A DNA stretch of 64,000 nt from Fervidibacillus halotolerans (GTDB lineage Bacteria; Bacillota; Bacilli; Bacillales; Caldibacillaceae): assembly GCF_026547205.1 (NCBI RefSeq), contig NZ_CP106877.1, positions 310,001-374,000 of the forward strand. The letters run 5' to 3'. How positions within the stretch are numbered: position 1 is the first letter of the stretch; each line of letters opens with the position of its first letter. Below are positions 35,235 through 44,102 of this stretch, in pieces. The notes below the pieces were generated by a model. It did not search any database. It saw only the letters and a program-made list of their open reading frames with translations, and was not told where the DNA came from. The position numbers and the translations under genes are program-made.

Positions 35235-35914
35235 GGCCGAATCACCTCGTCACTCATAATTCGACCATCTTGAATTGAAAGAATCCGATCCGCTTGCAAG
35301 GCGATTTTTTCGTCATGGGTAATAATAATCAAAGTCTGATTATACGTTTTATTAAACATTTTTAATAAATCGATAATTTCTTTACTGTTTTTACTATCGA
35401 GATTTCCGGTCGGTTCATCGGCGAGCATAATCGCAGGATTGTTCATTAACGCTCGACCGATGGATACCCGTTGTTGTTGCCCACCGGAAAGTTGGTTCGG
35501 TAAATGATTTAACCGGTTTTCCAGTTGCAAGGTGCGAACGATATTTTGGAAATGTTGTGGATTAACCTTATGTCCGTCCAAAAGTAAGGGCAATTTCATA
35601 TTTTCCTCAACGGTTAGTACGGGAATTAAATTGTAAAATTGATAGATTAAACCGATTTGTCTTCTTCGAAAAATTGCTAGTTTTGTTTCATTTAGTGCAT
35701 AAATGTCCGTATGATCGACAAATACTTTTCCGCTCGTCGGTCGGTCTACGCCACCGAGTAAGTGGAGTAATGTCGATTTTCCTGAACCAGATGGACCGAT
35801 AATAGCGATAAATTCCCCCTTCTTCACAGTAAAAGATACGTTATCTAAAGCAACTACTTTCGTATCTCCTTTTCCGTAAACTTTCGTCAAATTTTCTATT
35901 CGTAATATTTCCAT
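35231..35914 (-). CDS. ABC transporter ATPase (LolD/MacB type)
   Basis: A 227-residue ATPase: Walker [11 protein letters not shown]-loop in IYQFYNLIP, signature [15 protein letters not shown], Walker [14 protein letters not shown]. The NLDSKNS and the sequence before the signature are typical of the FtsX-partner subfamily. The start is ATG 35914 because GGAGGAGA lies seven bases upstream; a frame to 35965 is open but unlikely. It forms a pair with the 865-residue permease. Confidence 0.94.
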   Translation of the reverse strand: MEILRIENLTKVYGKGDTKVVALDNVSFTVKKGEFIAIIGPSGSGKSTLLHLLGGVDRPTSGKVFVDHTDIYALNETKLAIFRRRQIGLIYQFYNLIPVLTVEENMKLPLLLDGHKVNPQHFQNIVRTLQLENRLNHLPNQLSGGQQQRVSIGRALMNNPAIMLADEPTGNLDSKNSKEIIDLLKMFNKTYNQTLIIITHDEKIALQADRILSIQDGRIMSDEVIRP

Positions 35915-36054
35915 CGGTTTTTCTCCTCCTTCATTTATTCCAAGTCGATTATATCTTTGGAGCATGACATTTAAGTGACGATTTCGGTGACAAATTCGTC
36001 ATTTCCAATATTCACGTCTCCATCTTGTAAAGGGTAGATGAAAGAGTAATATCT

Positions 36055-36083
36055 TTGAAATTTTCCATTCTTTTCCGTATAAT
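36055..36083 (+). promoter_or_regulatory. Sigma-A promoter of the L25 gene
   Basis: TTGAAA at 36055-36060, exactly 17 bases, then TATAAT at 36078-36083. It is 100 bases before the L25 start. In B. subtilis ctc is sigma-B dependent; no convincing sigma-B boxes are seen here. Confidence 0.75.
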
Positions 36084-36182
36084 ATTTTTTTTAGAAGGTA
36101 TCTTTTTCATTTAAGCATGGGAGTTATCTCCTTTTCACAACAACAATAACGAAATCAGTTGATGACAAGGAGGATGATTTCT

Positions 36183-36788
36183 ATGAGAAAAAAGATGACA
36201 GTTGAACGAAGAAAGGAGTTTACCCGATCTTCATTACGTCGCTTGCGTAAAAATGGTCGGTTGCCAGGAGTTGCCTATGGAAAACAAATTGGTAATATCC
36301 CGATCCACGTTCCTTTAAAAGATATCCGGCGCTCAGTAGAATTGGGATATGCAGAGCTCATTGATATGGAAATTGAGGGAGAAGGAACGTATCCAGTTGT
36401 TATAAAGGAAGTACAACGGGATTCTTTTACAGGAGAGTGGCTTCATGTCGATCTATTTCAAGTAAATATGGACGAACCTATTACGATGAGGGTACCGCTT
36501 GAATTTGAAGGAACGCCACAAGGGTCAAAATCAGGCGGCGTTTTGCAAATTCAGGAGGAGTACTTAGAAGTAGAAGCACTCCCAGATCAGATTCCAGCTG
36601 TTATCAAAGTAGATGTGAGTGAATTAAATGTTGGAGATAAACTAACAGTTGCAGATTTGAAACTTCCAGAAGGAGTTAAGGTAATCGCACAACCGAATGA
36701 ATTGCTTGTGACAGTCGTCCTACCGAGAAGCGTCATCGTGGATATTGGTGTAGAAGAAACGGAGGAAACCGACGAAGAAGCAAGTTAA
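36183..36788 (+). CDS. ctc: Ribosomal protein bL25 / general stress protein Ctc
   Basis: A 201-residue protein of the CTC form: an N-terminal L25 domain (about 1-92, binding 5S rRNA; RSSLRRLRKNGRLPGVAYGK is diagnostic) and a C-terminal TL5-type domain (about 95-185, PITMRVPLEFEGTPQGSKSG), ending in an acidic tail EETEETDEEAS. The start is ATG 36183, nine bases after AAGGAGG; the longer frame from 36159 is ruled out by that site. It stands alone here, away from the usual glmU-prs-ctc-pth order of Bacillus, between an ABC transporter and a two-component system. Confidence 0.93.
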   Translation: MRKKMTVERRKEFTRSSLRRLRKNGRLPGVAYGKQIGNIPIHVPLKDIRRSVELGYAELIDMEIEGEGTYPVVIKEVQRDSFTGEWLHVDLFQVNMDEPITMRVPLEFEGTPQGSKSGGVLQIQEEYLEVEALPDQIPAVIKVDVSELNVGDKLTVADLKLPEGVKVIAQPNELLVTVVLPRSVIVDIGVEETEETDEEAS

Positions 36789-36805
36789 ATTCTTTTTGTA
36801 TATTC

Positions 36806-36838
36806 CCCTGCGATGTACTATGCACCGCAGGGTTTTTT
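36806..36838 (+). terminator. Terminator of the L25 gene
   Basis: CCCTGCG at 36806-36812 pairs with CGCAGGG at 36826-36832 followed by six T. Strong rho-independent terminator. Confidence 0.9.
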
Positions 36839-37026
36839 GTCATGATGAATGGGTGAATGGGAAAAGATCCTTTATCCTAACGCACTTTTCCCTAGATTGT
36901 AAATGGTTTTTTCTCCAATCATTCTCCACTTTGATGCTAAAACATGATGGCTTCAACTCACAATTTCATATGTAGGTAAAATTTTTTTTCCTCATCAACA
37001 AATCTACTTTTTCCAATTTGATTCAT

Positions 37027-38028
37027 TTATACAATTTGTTTGTAAAATTTGATTTTAAAAGTCGTTCCCTTCCCAACTTCACTTTCAACTTCGATATCCC
37101 CATTTTGATTATCGATAATGCTTCTTGCTAAGGCTAATCCAATGCCGACGCTTTCATCCGATGTGTTTTTCCCTTTATAAAATCGCTTGAAAATATGTGG
37201 AAGATCTTCTTTCGGGATTCCGATTCCGTTATCAGCAATTGTAATTTGTGTAAAAAGGGCATTTTCCAAAAAGGAAATGGAGATTTTTCCTCCCTTCGGT
37301 GTATGTTCTATACAATTTTTTACAATATTTGTAATGGCCTCGATCGTCCACTTGGAATCCCCATAAAAATAAGCATCTTCCTCACCGTTGATCGACAACG
37401 ATTGTTCCTTTATTTCCATTTGAATTTCTATCGGTTCAATTGCTTTATTGATAACCGTTTGAACGGGTATTTTTTCTTTTTTAAAGGGGACTGTCCCCGC
37501 GTCGATTTTGGCTAATTTTAAAAGGGATGAAACGAGCCATTCGAGCCGATTAATTTGAGTTTGCATTTGGTGTAAAAATTCTTCCTTTTTTTTATCAGGA
37601 AGATTTGGTCGCTTCAAAAGGTCAGTCATCATCATCATCGACGTGAGCGGTGTTTTCAATTGATGGGAAATATCCGATATTGCGTCCGTAAGTTTTGTTT
37701 TTTCCTGTTGTAAGTCGATGCTTTTTTCGGAAAGCATTTGAGTGACTTTGTAAATCTCATTTTTTAAAATACTTAATTCGCCCTCTTGATTATCGCGAAT
37801 ATCAAAAGTAATATCTCCTGCAGCAATTCTTCGCAAATAATTGGCTAATCGTTCAATTTCTCGGTAACGCCATCTCGTAAACGATAGAAAAAAAAGAATG
37901 AGAATGGAAGCGATCAAAAGGACAATGACAGCAAATATAGGGGAAAATAAAGCGACAACGATTGCGGAGATCAGGCTAAATGTTCCGATAATCAGTAAAA
38001 ATTGTTGTATCTCCTTATTTTTCAGCAT
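37027..38028 (-). CDS. Sensor histidine kinase
   Basis: A 333-residue membrane kinase with two membrane helices very near the N-terminus (about 9-27 and 31-49) and almost no outside loop, which suggests intramembrane sensing. A HAMP-like linker, then HisKA with phosphorylated His122 in SDISHQLKTPLTS, and the ATPase domain with NIVKNCIEHTPKGG (N box), DNGIGIP (G1) and GIGLALARSI (G2). The response regulator gene is two bases upstream. The pair probably controls the FtsX-type transporter 1.1 kb away, the usual partner of such kinases; this is context inference. Confidence 0.92.
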   Translation of the reverse strand: MLKNKEIQQFLLIIGTFSLISAIVVALFSPIFAVIVLLIASILILFFLSFTRWRYREIERLANYLRRIAAGDITFDIRDNQEGELSILKNEIYKVTQMLSEKSIDLQQEKTKLTDAISDISHQLKTPLTSMMMMTDLLKRPNLPDKKKEEFLHQMQTQINRLEWLVSSLLKLAKIDAGTVPFKKEKIPVQTVINKAIEPIEIQMEIKEQSLSINGEEDAYFYGDSKWTIEAITNIVKNCIEHTPKGGKISISFLENALFTQITIADNGIGIPKEDLPHIFKRFYKGKNTSDESVGIGLALARSIIDNQNGDIEVESEVGKGTTFKIKFYKQIV

Positions 38029-38030
38029 CG

Positions 38031-38717
38031 TTATTCTCCTGCCTTATACCCGAATCCACGGACGGTTTTAATAATTTTCGGATGTTGTGGGTCATCTTCC
38101 AATTTTTCCCGTAGTCTTTTAATATACACCGTAAGCGTATTGTCATTGACGTATTCCCCCGCAATATCCCATATTTTTTCCAACAATTGTTGCCTCGTGA
38201 GAACTTGCCCGATATGATTTGCAAAGACAAGTAGTAAGCGATATTCCAAAGGGGATAAAAATACTTCTTGTTCGTTTTTATACACTTTCCCTTCCAAAGT
38301 ATGTATATAAATATTTCCAATTTGCACTCTGCTTTTCGGCTGTGAGGCTTGTTTGTTGTACCTTCGTAAAACGGATCGGATTCGCGATTGGAGTTCCCGA
38401 ATACGAAATGGTTTCGTGATATAGTCATCTGCCCCCATATCCAATCCCATAACAACATTGATTTCATCATCCATTGCCGTTAAAAAAATGATCGGAATAT
38501 CCCTTTTTTCTTTAATGATTTTGCATAAATCATAGCCATTTCCATCGGGTAAAGAAAGATCAAGTAAACATAATGAAATTTCATCGATGTGTTCATCGAT
38601 AATCTTTTTTGCCGATTGAACGTCACGGGCGGTAATTGTTGAAAACCCATCTTGCTCTAGGGAATATTCCAATCCGGTGATGATCGCCTGATCGTCTTCC
38701 ACGAGTAAAATATTCAT
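38031..38717 (-). CDS. OmpR-family response regulator
   Basis: A 228-residue regulator. Receiver domain residues 1-115 with acidic pocket EDD (7-9), phosphorylated Asp53 (LLDLSLPDG), Thr in FLTAM and Lys in ITKPF. DNA-binding winged helix in the C-terminal part (LEYRLLLVFANHIGQVLTRQQLLEKIW and YIKRLREKLEDDP). The start is ATG 38717 as GGAGGAG lies nine bases upstream, removing six residues of the longest frame. Co-transcribed with the kinase. Confidence 0.94.
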   Translation of the reverse strand: MNILLVEDDQAIITGLEYSLEQDGFSTITARDVQSAKKIIDEHIDEISLCLLDLSLPDGNGYDLCKIIKEKRDIPIIFLTAMDDEINVVMGLDMGADDYITKPFRIRELQSRIRSVLRRYNKQASQPKSRVQIGNIYIHTLEGKVYKNEQEVFLSPLEYRLLLVFANHIGQVLTRQQLLEKIWDIAGEYVNDNTLTVYIKRLREKLEDDPQHPKIIKTVRGFGYKAGE

Positions 38718-38958
38718 CGATCGATTCTCCTCCATTGTTTGAAATGGACTAACTTGATATGAATTTATGAAAAAGGGATTTTACCAATTAAAAGGGTGCG
38801 TCCTCCACCTTTTTCAAAACTATTCTATCATACTCAGACGAAAGACAGACATGGAAAACTACAGTTGGAAAGGTAGGCGGGAAAAAAAGAAAAATGTATA
38901 TCTTCTGTACGTATTCAATGCGTTAAAGAAGGGGATGATATATTTTTTTGAAAAATCA

Positions 38959-38987
38959 TTGCAATCACTCGTTCCTTTGTATATAAT
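38959..38987 (+). promoter_or_regulatory. Promoter of the padR operon
   Basis: TTGCAA at 38959-38964, 17 bases, TATAAT at 38982-38987. Expected start of transcription near 38994, so the three palindromic operators lie from about +3 to +103. A second -35-like TTGACA sits at 39020. Confidence 0.7.
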
Positions 38988-38996
38988 AAAGGCAAA

Positions 38997-39096
38997 GGTA
39001 TTTTGTTTAACAAGATACCTTGACACTATGTAACTTGTATAACATGGTACTATGAGTATTTTTCTTTTCCGATTCTACCTTGTTTAACAAGTTACC
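38997..39096. promoter_or_regulatory. Three palindromic operators upstream of padR
   Basis: Three related near-palindromes: 38997-39019 (GGTA, core TTGTTTAACAAG, then ATACC), 39030-39050 (GTAACTTGTATAACATGGTAC in two halves GTAACTTGTA/TAACATGGTAC), and 39075-39096 (CTAC, core CTTGTTTAACAAG, then TTACC). The first and third share TTGTTTAACAAG exactly. They sit between the promoter and the padR start, as expected for an autorepressor. Confidence 0.75.
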
Positions 39097-39114
39097 GATT
39101 GGAAGGTGGCTCCC

Positions 39115-39468
39115 ATGTCGTTTAGAAGTCAAATATTAAAAGGGATTTTAGATGGGGTTGTACTTGCCGTCATTGAAAAGGAACCGGTCTACGGTTATGA
39201 ATTATCAAAAAAACTTCAAAAGGCAGGTTTGTCTGATGTGAGTGAAGGAACGATTTATCCGATTTTATTACGACTTCAAAAAAAAGGATTCATTCGTGGA
39301 GAAATGCGTCCATCGAAATCGGGACCAAACCGGAAATATTATTTTTTAACTGAAGAGGGGACTGAAGAATTACGTACCATTGTCGAGGAATGGGGAAAAA
39401 TTGTAGGTCCTGTACAAAAATTGTTTGAACGGAGGGGTAAAATTGATGAATTCAAAACACTTGATTGA
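39115..39468 (+). CDS. PadR-family transcriptional repressor
   Basis: A 117-residue winged-helix regulator. The phrases ILDGVVLAVIEKEPVYGYEL, VSEGTIYPILLRLQKKGFI and GPNRKYYFLTEEG are the family marks. The C-terminal dimerisation helix is short, as in the small PadR-s2 class. The start ATG 39115 follows GGAAGGTGG. The downstream membrane protein gene overlaps by 23 bases. Three palindromes upstream suggest autoregulation; such repressors commonly control a transporter or membrane protein in response to a drug or phenolic compound, the inducer being unknown here. Confidence 0.93.
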   Translation: MSFRSQILKGILDGVVLAVIEKEPVYGYELSKKLQKAGLSDVSEGTIYPILLRLQKKGFIRGEMRPSKSGPNRKYYFLTEEGTEELRTIVEEWGKIVGPVQKLFERRGKIDEFKTLD

Positions 39469-40117
39469 ACTCAACAATAGAAAAAGGAAATTGTTAACTG
39501 AGGAAAATGAACGATATTATTCGGATATGCTCCTTTACATCCGTTTACAATTTCGGCTATCTGAACAAGCTTCGGAAGAGATTTTAATGGAATTATTGGA
39601 TCATTTGCTAGAAGGACAAAAGGAAGGAAAAACGGCTCGGGACATTTTTGGAGATGATCCGAAGGCGTATGCCGACGAGATTATCCGCCAATTACCGAAT
39701 GAGAAAATTCGAAGTACCGTTCCTTTTATTACCGGGCTCATATTAAATTTAATCGGCTGGTTTTTCATGATTCGAGGAGCGATTATCGGTATTGCAAAAC
39801 CGTTTACAGATGTCAATGAAAGCTTTTATATCATTCCGACGACGATCATCGTTTCAGTTATCGCTATTGAAATCGGTTTTATGGTTTGGTATATTTTCCA
39901 TTTCATAAAAAGCTCCCTGTTTACAGAGAAAGAAGAGAAGAAATGGAAAGATAATTTGAAAGTGGGCGGTATGTCTGTTGTAACGATGGGATTGGTAGTT
40001 GTGATCGCTTATTTCTTGCCAAAGTTCGGTCCGATCCTTACGATTACTTGGTATGTATCCTTACTTGCAGGGGGAGCAATTTGGCTGATCGGTCGGTTTG
40101 TGGAAAAAAGGGCGTAA
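39446..40117 (+). CDS. DUF1129-like membrane protein, PadR partner
   Basis: A 223-residue protein: a cytoplasmic helical N-terminal half (about 1-90, with ASEEILMELLDHLLEGQKEG, the type seen in DUF1700/DUF1129 proteins) and four membrane helices (about 93-115, 132-155, 180-197, 202-217). The ATG at 39446 follows GGAGGGG and overlaps padR. PadR plus such a membrane protein is a recurrent Firmicute pair in which the helical half likely interacts with the regulator or envelope; function otherwise unknown. Confidence 0.75.
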   Translation: MNSKHLIELNNRKRKLLTEENERYYSDMLLYIRLQFRLSEQASEEILMELLDHLLEGQKEGKTARDIFGDDPKAYADEIIRQLPNEKIRSTVPFITGLILNLIGWFFMIRGAIIGIAKPFTDVNESFYIIPTTIIVSVIAIEIGFMVWYIFHFIKSSLFTEKEEKKWKDNLKVGGMSVVTMGLVVVIAYFLPKFGPILTITWYVSLLAGGAIWLIGRFVEKRA

Positions 40118-40239
40118 ACATTCATTTGAAACGTTATTTGATAATGAAAAAATGTAGTCAACCGAGCTTTTTCAACCATTTTCAAAAAGAAAAAGCAGAG
40201 TTTACGGATTTGAATGTATAAAAAGTAGTGCAAGATGGA

Positions 40240-40282
40240 GACCTAAAGAAAGCGAAAAAACAACTTTCTTTAGGTCGATGAT
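40240..40282. terminator. Bidirectional terminator between PadR operon and TatD gene
   Basis: GACCTAAAGAAAG at 40240-40252 pairs with CTTTCTTTAGGTC at 40264-40276, 13 pairs. T-rich on the rightward side (GATGATTTT). It serves convergent genes. Confidence 0.75.
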
Positions 40283-40293
40283 TTTAAGTGAGC

Positions 40294-41070
40294 TTATGAT
40301 AATTCGTAAAAGGTTTTCGTTTGATAATAGATGGTATCATAGATTGAATCGACCGGTATTCGTTTAATTTCTGCAATTTTTTTCATCGCATGATGAATCA
40401 TTTTCGGTTCGGTCATTTCCTTTTCAAAGGGACCTTCAAAGGGCCACGGTCCGTCCGTTTCCACCATCATTTGTTCGAGGGGATAAATTTTAACTAATTG
40501 CTGAATTTCTTGTTCATACAAAACATCCGGTGTGATGGAAATAAAATATCCATTTTCAATCATCCGTTCAACGGTTTTTTTATCCCCTTTAAACCAATGG
40601 AAATGGGCTTTTTGATAGGAATGTTTTTCGAGTAAGGAACAGGTGACTGGTGCATCCTCATATACGGCATGTAAAATGATCGGTTTTTGTAATTTTTTCG
40701 CAAAGGTAATAAATTGTTCCAATAGTTCCACGTATCCATCGATTTTCAATGATTGATTTTCTTTTCTTTGATAATAGGGAAGTCCTACTTCTCCGATGGC
40801 GATCATTTTTTCTTGATTGTTATCGATAAACTCCCATAGTTGACTTAATTCTTCGTCAGTCGGTAATTTTTGTTCTGGATGATAACCGAATGCCGGAAAA
40901 ACGTTTGGAAACTTTTGAGCTAATTTAAGGTTTTTCCGTGCAGATTCGAGATGTTCGGAAACCGTAATCAGTCCCTCAATCTGATCTTGTTTCATATGTT
41001 GAATAATTTGGATTTGCTCTTGTTCGTTGTACAAATCAAAATGAATATGGGCATCGATTATTTTTCGCAT
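40294..41070 (-). CDS. TatD-family metal-dependent hydrolase
   Basis: A 258-residue TIM-barrel hydrolase. Metal ligands are visible: DAHIHFD at the N-terminus, GEVGLPYYQ (Glu), ILHAVYEDAP (His) and HWFKGD, and METDGPWP (Asp) near the end. TatD proteins are usually DNases or amidohydrolases, but this one differs from the canonical TatD in small details (GEVGLPYYQR rather than GE.GLD). It lies 128 bases after the thiamine-precursor transporter genes in the same direction, so it could act in that pathway; this is only positional. Confidence 0.82.
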   Translation of the reverse strand: MRKIIDAHIHFDLYNEQEQIQIIQHMKQDQIEGLITVSEHLESARKNLKLAQKFPNVFPAFGYHPEQKLPTDEELSQLWEFIDNNQEKMIAIGEVGLPYYQRKENQSLKIDGYVELLEQFITFAKKLQKPIILHAVYEDAPVTCSLLEKHSYQKAHFHWFKGDKKTVERMIENGYFISITPDVLYEQEIQQLVKIYPLEQMMVETDGPWPFEGPFEKEMTEPKMIHHAMKKIAEIKRIPVDSIYDTIYYQTKTFYELS

Positions 41071-41197
41071 ATGAAAAACTCCTTAATGTAATACTTGTCC
41101 AATTGAAACTGAAGAACCGATTGAAAAACGACAACATGTTTTCCTTTCTTTTGTTTGTAAAAAATATGAATGTTTATAAAGAAAAATAGTAATCCGT

Positions 41198-41932
41198 TTA
41201 TTCATTTACGAGAAGGGAAAAAACCTTTCTTTTCCATTGTAAAAAAGGTTCCGTCAACAGAAGTTCCGTATTTCTCGGTCGGGAAAATGGTAGCGTAAAC
41301 TCTGCTTTTATGTTAGCTGGTTTTTCGGAAAAGATGATCAATCGGTCAGATAAAAATAACGCTTCTTCGATATTATGGGTGACGAAAAGGATCGATTTTT
41401 TATTTTCCGACCAGATGGATAGTAACCACTTATGCATGCTCAATCGGGTAAATTCATCGAGGGCGGAAAAGGGTTCGTCCAACAAAATTAATGATTGGGG
41501 ATTCATAAAACTACGTATAAAGGAAACCCGTTGTTTCATTCCTCCCGAAAGTTCGTGGGGATAGGCATGTTCATATCCCTTTAAGCCAGCCCGCTCGATT
41601 AGTTGGACGGCTCTTTCTTTATCAACTTTTCCAGATAATTCCTGGTCAAGGAGTACATTTTGTAAAACCGTTCGCCATGGAAACAGGGAACTTGACTGGG
41701 GGATATAACTGATATGTCCTTTTTTACCGATAATATTTTCCCCGCGTAAAATAATCGATCCGGAAGAAGGCTTTGTAATTCCACCGATCATGCGAAAAAG
41801 GGTACTTTTTCCACTTCCTGAAGGCCCGAGGATGGAAACGAATTCCCCGTCTTCAACGTGAAAGGATATATCTTTTAATATTTCTTGATTTCCAAAGGAC
41901 TTTGAGAGATGATTAACTTCAAGTAATTTCAT
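41198..41932 (-). CDS. thiZ: HMP/thiamine-precursor ABC transporter ATPase ThiZ
   Basis: A 244-residue ATPase of the nitrate/taurine/pyrimidine subfamily: Walker [10 protein letters not shown], signature LSGGMKQRVSF, Walker B LILLDEPFSALDE. It energises uptake of a thiamine pyrimidine precursor, judging from the operon and the riboswitch at its head. Start overlaps the permease stop by 14 bases; GAAGGAACG precedes it. Confidence 0.9.
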   Translation of the reverse strand: MKLLEVNHLSKSFGNQEILKDISFHVEDGEFVSILGPSGSGKSTLFRMIGGITKPSSGSIILRGENIIGKKGHISYIPQSSSLFPWRTVLQNVLLDQELSGKVDKERAVQLIERAGLKGYEHAYPHELSGGMKQRVSFIRSFMNPQSLILLDEPFSALDEFTRLSMHKWLLSIWSENKKSILFVTHNIEEALFLSDRLIIFSEKPANIKAEFTLPFSRPRNTELLLTEPFLQWKRKVFSLLVNE

Positions 41933-42698
41933 GGATCGTTCCTTCTTCCTTTCCCTTCCATTTAATGAATTTCTTTTCCAAAAATAAAATAAATAGAAAG
42001 AAACAAAGACTTAAAACAATAATGATCATAATCGCTACAAATACTCGATCCGTTCGGAAAGAGGAGGAAGCGAGTGTCATATATACACCGATTCCTTTAC
42101 TTGCTCCGAGCCATTCGGAAATCACCGCTCCCATTACACTATAGGTGGCGGAAATTTTTAAACCGGAAAAGAGGAAAGGTAAGGCGTAGGGCCATTCCAA
42201 TTTCCGGAAAATTTGCCCTTTACTTGCCCCAACCATTTGCATGTAAAGGACCAAATCCCGATCCGTTTGCCGAAAACCATCCAGTAAAGAAATGGTAATC
42301 GGGAAAAAACAGACGAGGGTAATCACGATGATTTTTGGTAACAGCCCGAAACCGAACCAAATCACGAGTAAAGGTGCAAGGACGATCATCGGGATATTTT
42401 GGGAAATAATTAATATTGGATAAAATGCTTGGCGTAACTTTGGATATAAATGTAACAAAATGGCGGCGATGATGCCTGTTCCGCTACCAATGGTCAAACC
42501 GATTATGATCAATTGGATCGTTGAAAAAAGATCGTCCCGATAGTTTGACCAGCCGACGACCAACTCACGAAAAATGTCCGATGGGGCGGGCAAAATCCAA
42601 CCGGGGATTTGGAAAACGAAGGAACTCATTTCCCATAGGATTAGGAAAAGGATGATGACCAAAATTGGTCGCCATCCTTTGTAAAAGACTTCTTTCAT
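41919..42698 (-). CDS. thiX: HMP/thiamine-precursor ABC permease ThiX
   Basis: A 259-residue permease of the BPD_transp_1 type with six membrane helices. The EAA loop is in MVGASKGQIFRKLEWPYALP, which couples to ThiZ. Starts with ATGA overlap on the stop of the thiamine-binding protein gene. Confidence 0.9.
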   Translation of the reverse strand: MKEVFYKGWRPILVIILFLILWEMSSFVFQIPGWILPAPSDIFRELVVGWSNYRDDLFSTIQLIIIGLTIGSGTGIIAAILLHLYPKLRQAFYPILIISQNIPMIVLAPLLVIWFGFGLLPKIIVITLVCFFPITISLLDGFRQTDRDLVLYMQMVGASKGQIFRKLEWPYALPFLFSGLKISATYSVMGAVISEWLGASKGIGVYMTLASSSFRTDRVFVAIMIIIVLSLCFFLFILFLEKKFIKWKGKEEGTIHEIT

Positions 42699-42985
42699 CG
42701 GTATTTCTCCGTCAATTTATCCATACTTGCCCCATCCGGTTTATAAAAAATTTTCACTTGGGAAAGGACGCTCGGACATCCTCGCTCGATCATTCGATCA
42801 TTCATTTCTTTTACGATGTTAAGCAATGTGGATAGATCACCTTCCATCGTTGTTTCAAGGGGGTGAACTTCATATTTAACCCCAGAAGCATCGATGACGG
42901 AAATCGCTTCATCAATGAATGGAATTGTGTCTTCTCCGTTTTTTGTTTTCGGAATGATTTGTATACTTACAAGGGCATTTGCCAT
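42695..42985 (-). CDS. Thiamine-binding MTH1187/YkoF-family protein
   Basis: A 96-residue protein starting MANALVSIQIIPKTKNGED, the DUF77/MTH1187 ferredoxin-like fold. Relatives bind thiamine or its pyrimidine and are found with thiXYZ. Start ATG 42985 follows AAGGAGGAA; a longer frame to 43054 overlaps thiY and is not supported. Placed between thiY and thiX, so it probably takes part in salvage or sensing of thiamine precursors. Confidence 0.87.
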   Translation of the reverse strand: MANALVSIQIIPKTKNGEDTIPFIDEAISVIDASGVKYEVHPLETTMEGDLSTLLNIVKEMNDRMIERGCPSVLSQVKIFYKPDGASMDKLTEKYR

Positions 42986-43001
42986 AATTCGTTCCTCCTT
43001 T

Positions 43002-43991
43002 TTATTCAGGTAGAAATTCGTTTGTAAATGCGTTTTCCGCATCGAGCATTTCATCTAACAATCCGTTTTCAAACATCCAAGAGGCATAGTTTTCCCAAAC
43101 TTCTAATTTTTGTTCTCCCCAACGTGGTGCATCATCTTGATATTTTGACGCAAGCCACTTTTGACTTGCTTTTACTAAATCCGGGTCAAGATCCGGTACT
43201 GCCTCAATTAAAATATCCGCCGCTTCGTCTGGTTTTTCGATCGCAAATTCATAGCCTTTCGTAACGGCTTTTAAAAATTTTTTCACCGTTTCTGGATCGT
43301 TTTCAATCATTTCTTCATTTGTAGCTAACACTGGGGTGTAATAATCGAGTTTTTCACTATAGTCGGTTAAATATACGATATTGATTTCTTCATTTCGTAA
43401 TTCAGCTTCCACACCGGTCCATCCGTAATAAATCCAAGCAAAATCAATCCCTTGATGCATGGCAGTGAAAAAATCCGTATCGCCGATATTGACAATTTCC
43501 ACCTTTTCCACATCCGCATTTTCTTGCTTCATAAGGGAATCAAGTACGGCTTTTTCGAGCGGAGCACCCCATCCGCCATACGTTTTTCCTTCAAAGTCCT
43601 TTGGTGAGGTAATGTTTTTTTCTTTTAGTGATGCAAAACCGCTCGTATTATGTTGAATGATGGCGGCGATGGATACGATCGGTACACCTTGAATACGGGC
43701 TTCGGTAATCGCTTCTTGATAACTTACGCCAAAATCCGCCTTTCCACTTGCGACTAATTGGTCTGCACCCGCTTCCCCAGGCATGATGATTTCCACATTT
43801 AATCCTTCTTCTTCAAAATAACCTTGGTCCTTGGCAACGTATAATCCTGTATGGTTCGTATTCGGGGTCCAATCGAGCACGACCGTGAGATCTTTCAATT
43901 CGTTTTCTTGATTCGTACCATTGCCTTTGTCATTTCCGCAACCACCGAGCAACAAAAGAAAAATAATGAGTGAAAACAACCACTTTTTCAT
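43002..43991 (-). CDS. thiY: HMP/thiamine-precursor-binding lipoprotein ThiY
   Basis: A 329-residue substrate-binding protein with a lipoprotein signal (MKKWLFSLIIFLLLLGGCGN, lipobox LLGGC) and a NMT1/THI5-like domain: DWTPNTNHTGLYVAKDQGYF is diagnostic for ThiY. It binds N-formyl or related aminopyrimidines outside the cell and hands them to ThiX/ThiZ. Start ATG 43991 follows GAGGGATT. The TPP riboswitch lies just upstream. Confidence 0.92.
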   Translation of the reverse strand: MKKWLFSLIIFLLLLGGCGNDKGNGTNQENELKDLTVVLDWTPNTNHTGLYVAKDQGYFEEEGLNVEIIMPGEAGADQLVASGKADFGVSYQEAITEARIQGVPIVSIAAIIQHNTSGFASLKEKNITSPKDFEGKTYGGWGAPLEKAVLDSLMKQENADVEKVEIVNIGDTDFFTAMHQGIDFAWIYYGWTGVEAELRNEEINIVYLTDYSEKLDYYTPVLATNEEMIENDPETVKKFLKAVTKGYEFAIEKPDEAADILIEAVPDLDPDLVKASQKWLASKYQDDAPRWGEQKLEVWENYASWMFENGLLDEMLDAENAFTNEFLPE

Positions 43992-44045
43992 TTCAATCCC
44001 TCTTTTCAAAAATATTTATAGGGGATTACTATAGGGATACACGTA

Positions 44046-44078
44046 TAAAAACACCCTAGGCATAAAACAGCCTAGGGC
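44046..44078 (-). terminator. Terminator of the TPP riboswitch
   Basis: Read on the minus strand GCCTAGGG/CCCTAGGC form an eight-pair stem (44054-44061 with 44070-44077), followed by GTGTTTTTAT. It lies between the aptamer and thiY, so it is the likely off-state of the riboswitch. Confidence 0.85.
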
Positions 44079-44102
44079 ACAATACGACTTATGTTTCAAG
44101 TG

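Noticed and set aside
38767..39033. An 88-residue plus-strand frame before padR
   Set aside because: It overlaps the promoter and first operator of padR, lacks a good ribosome binding site, and looks like no protein family.
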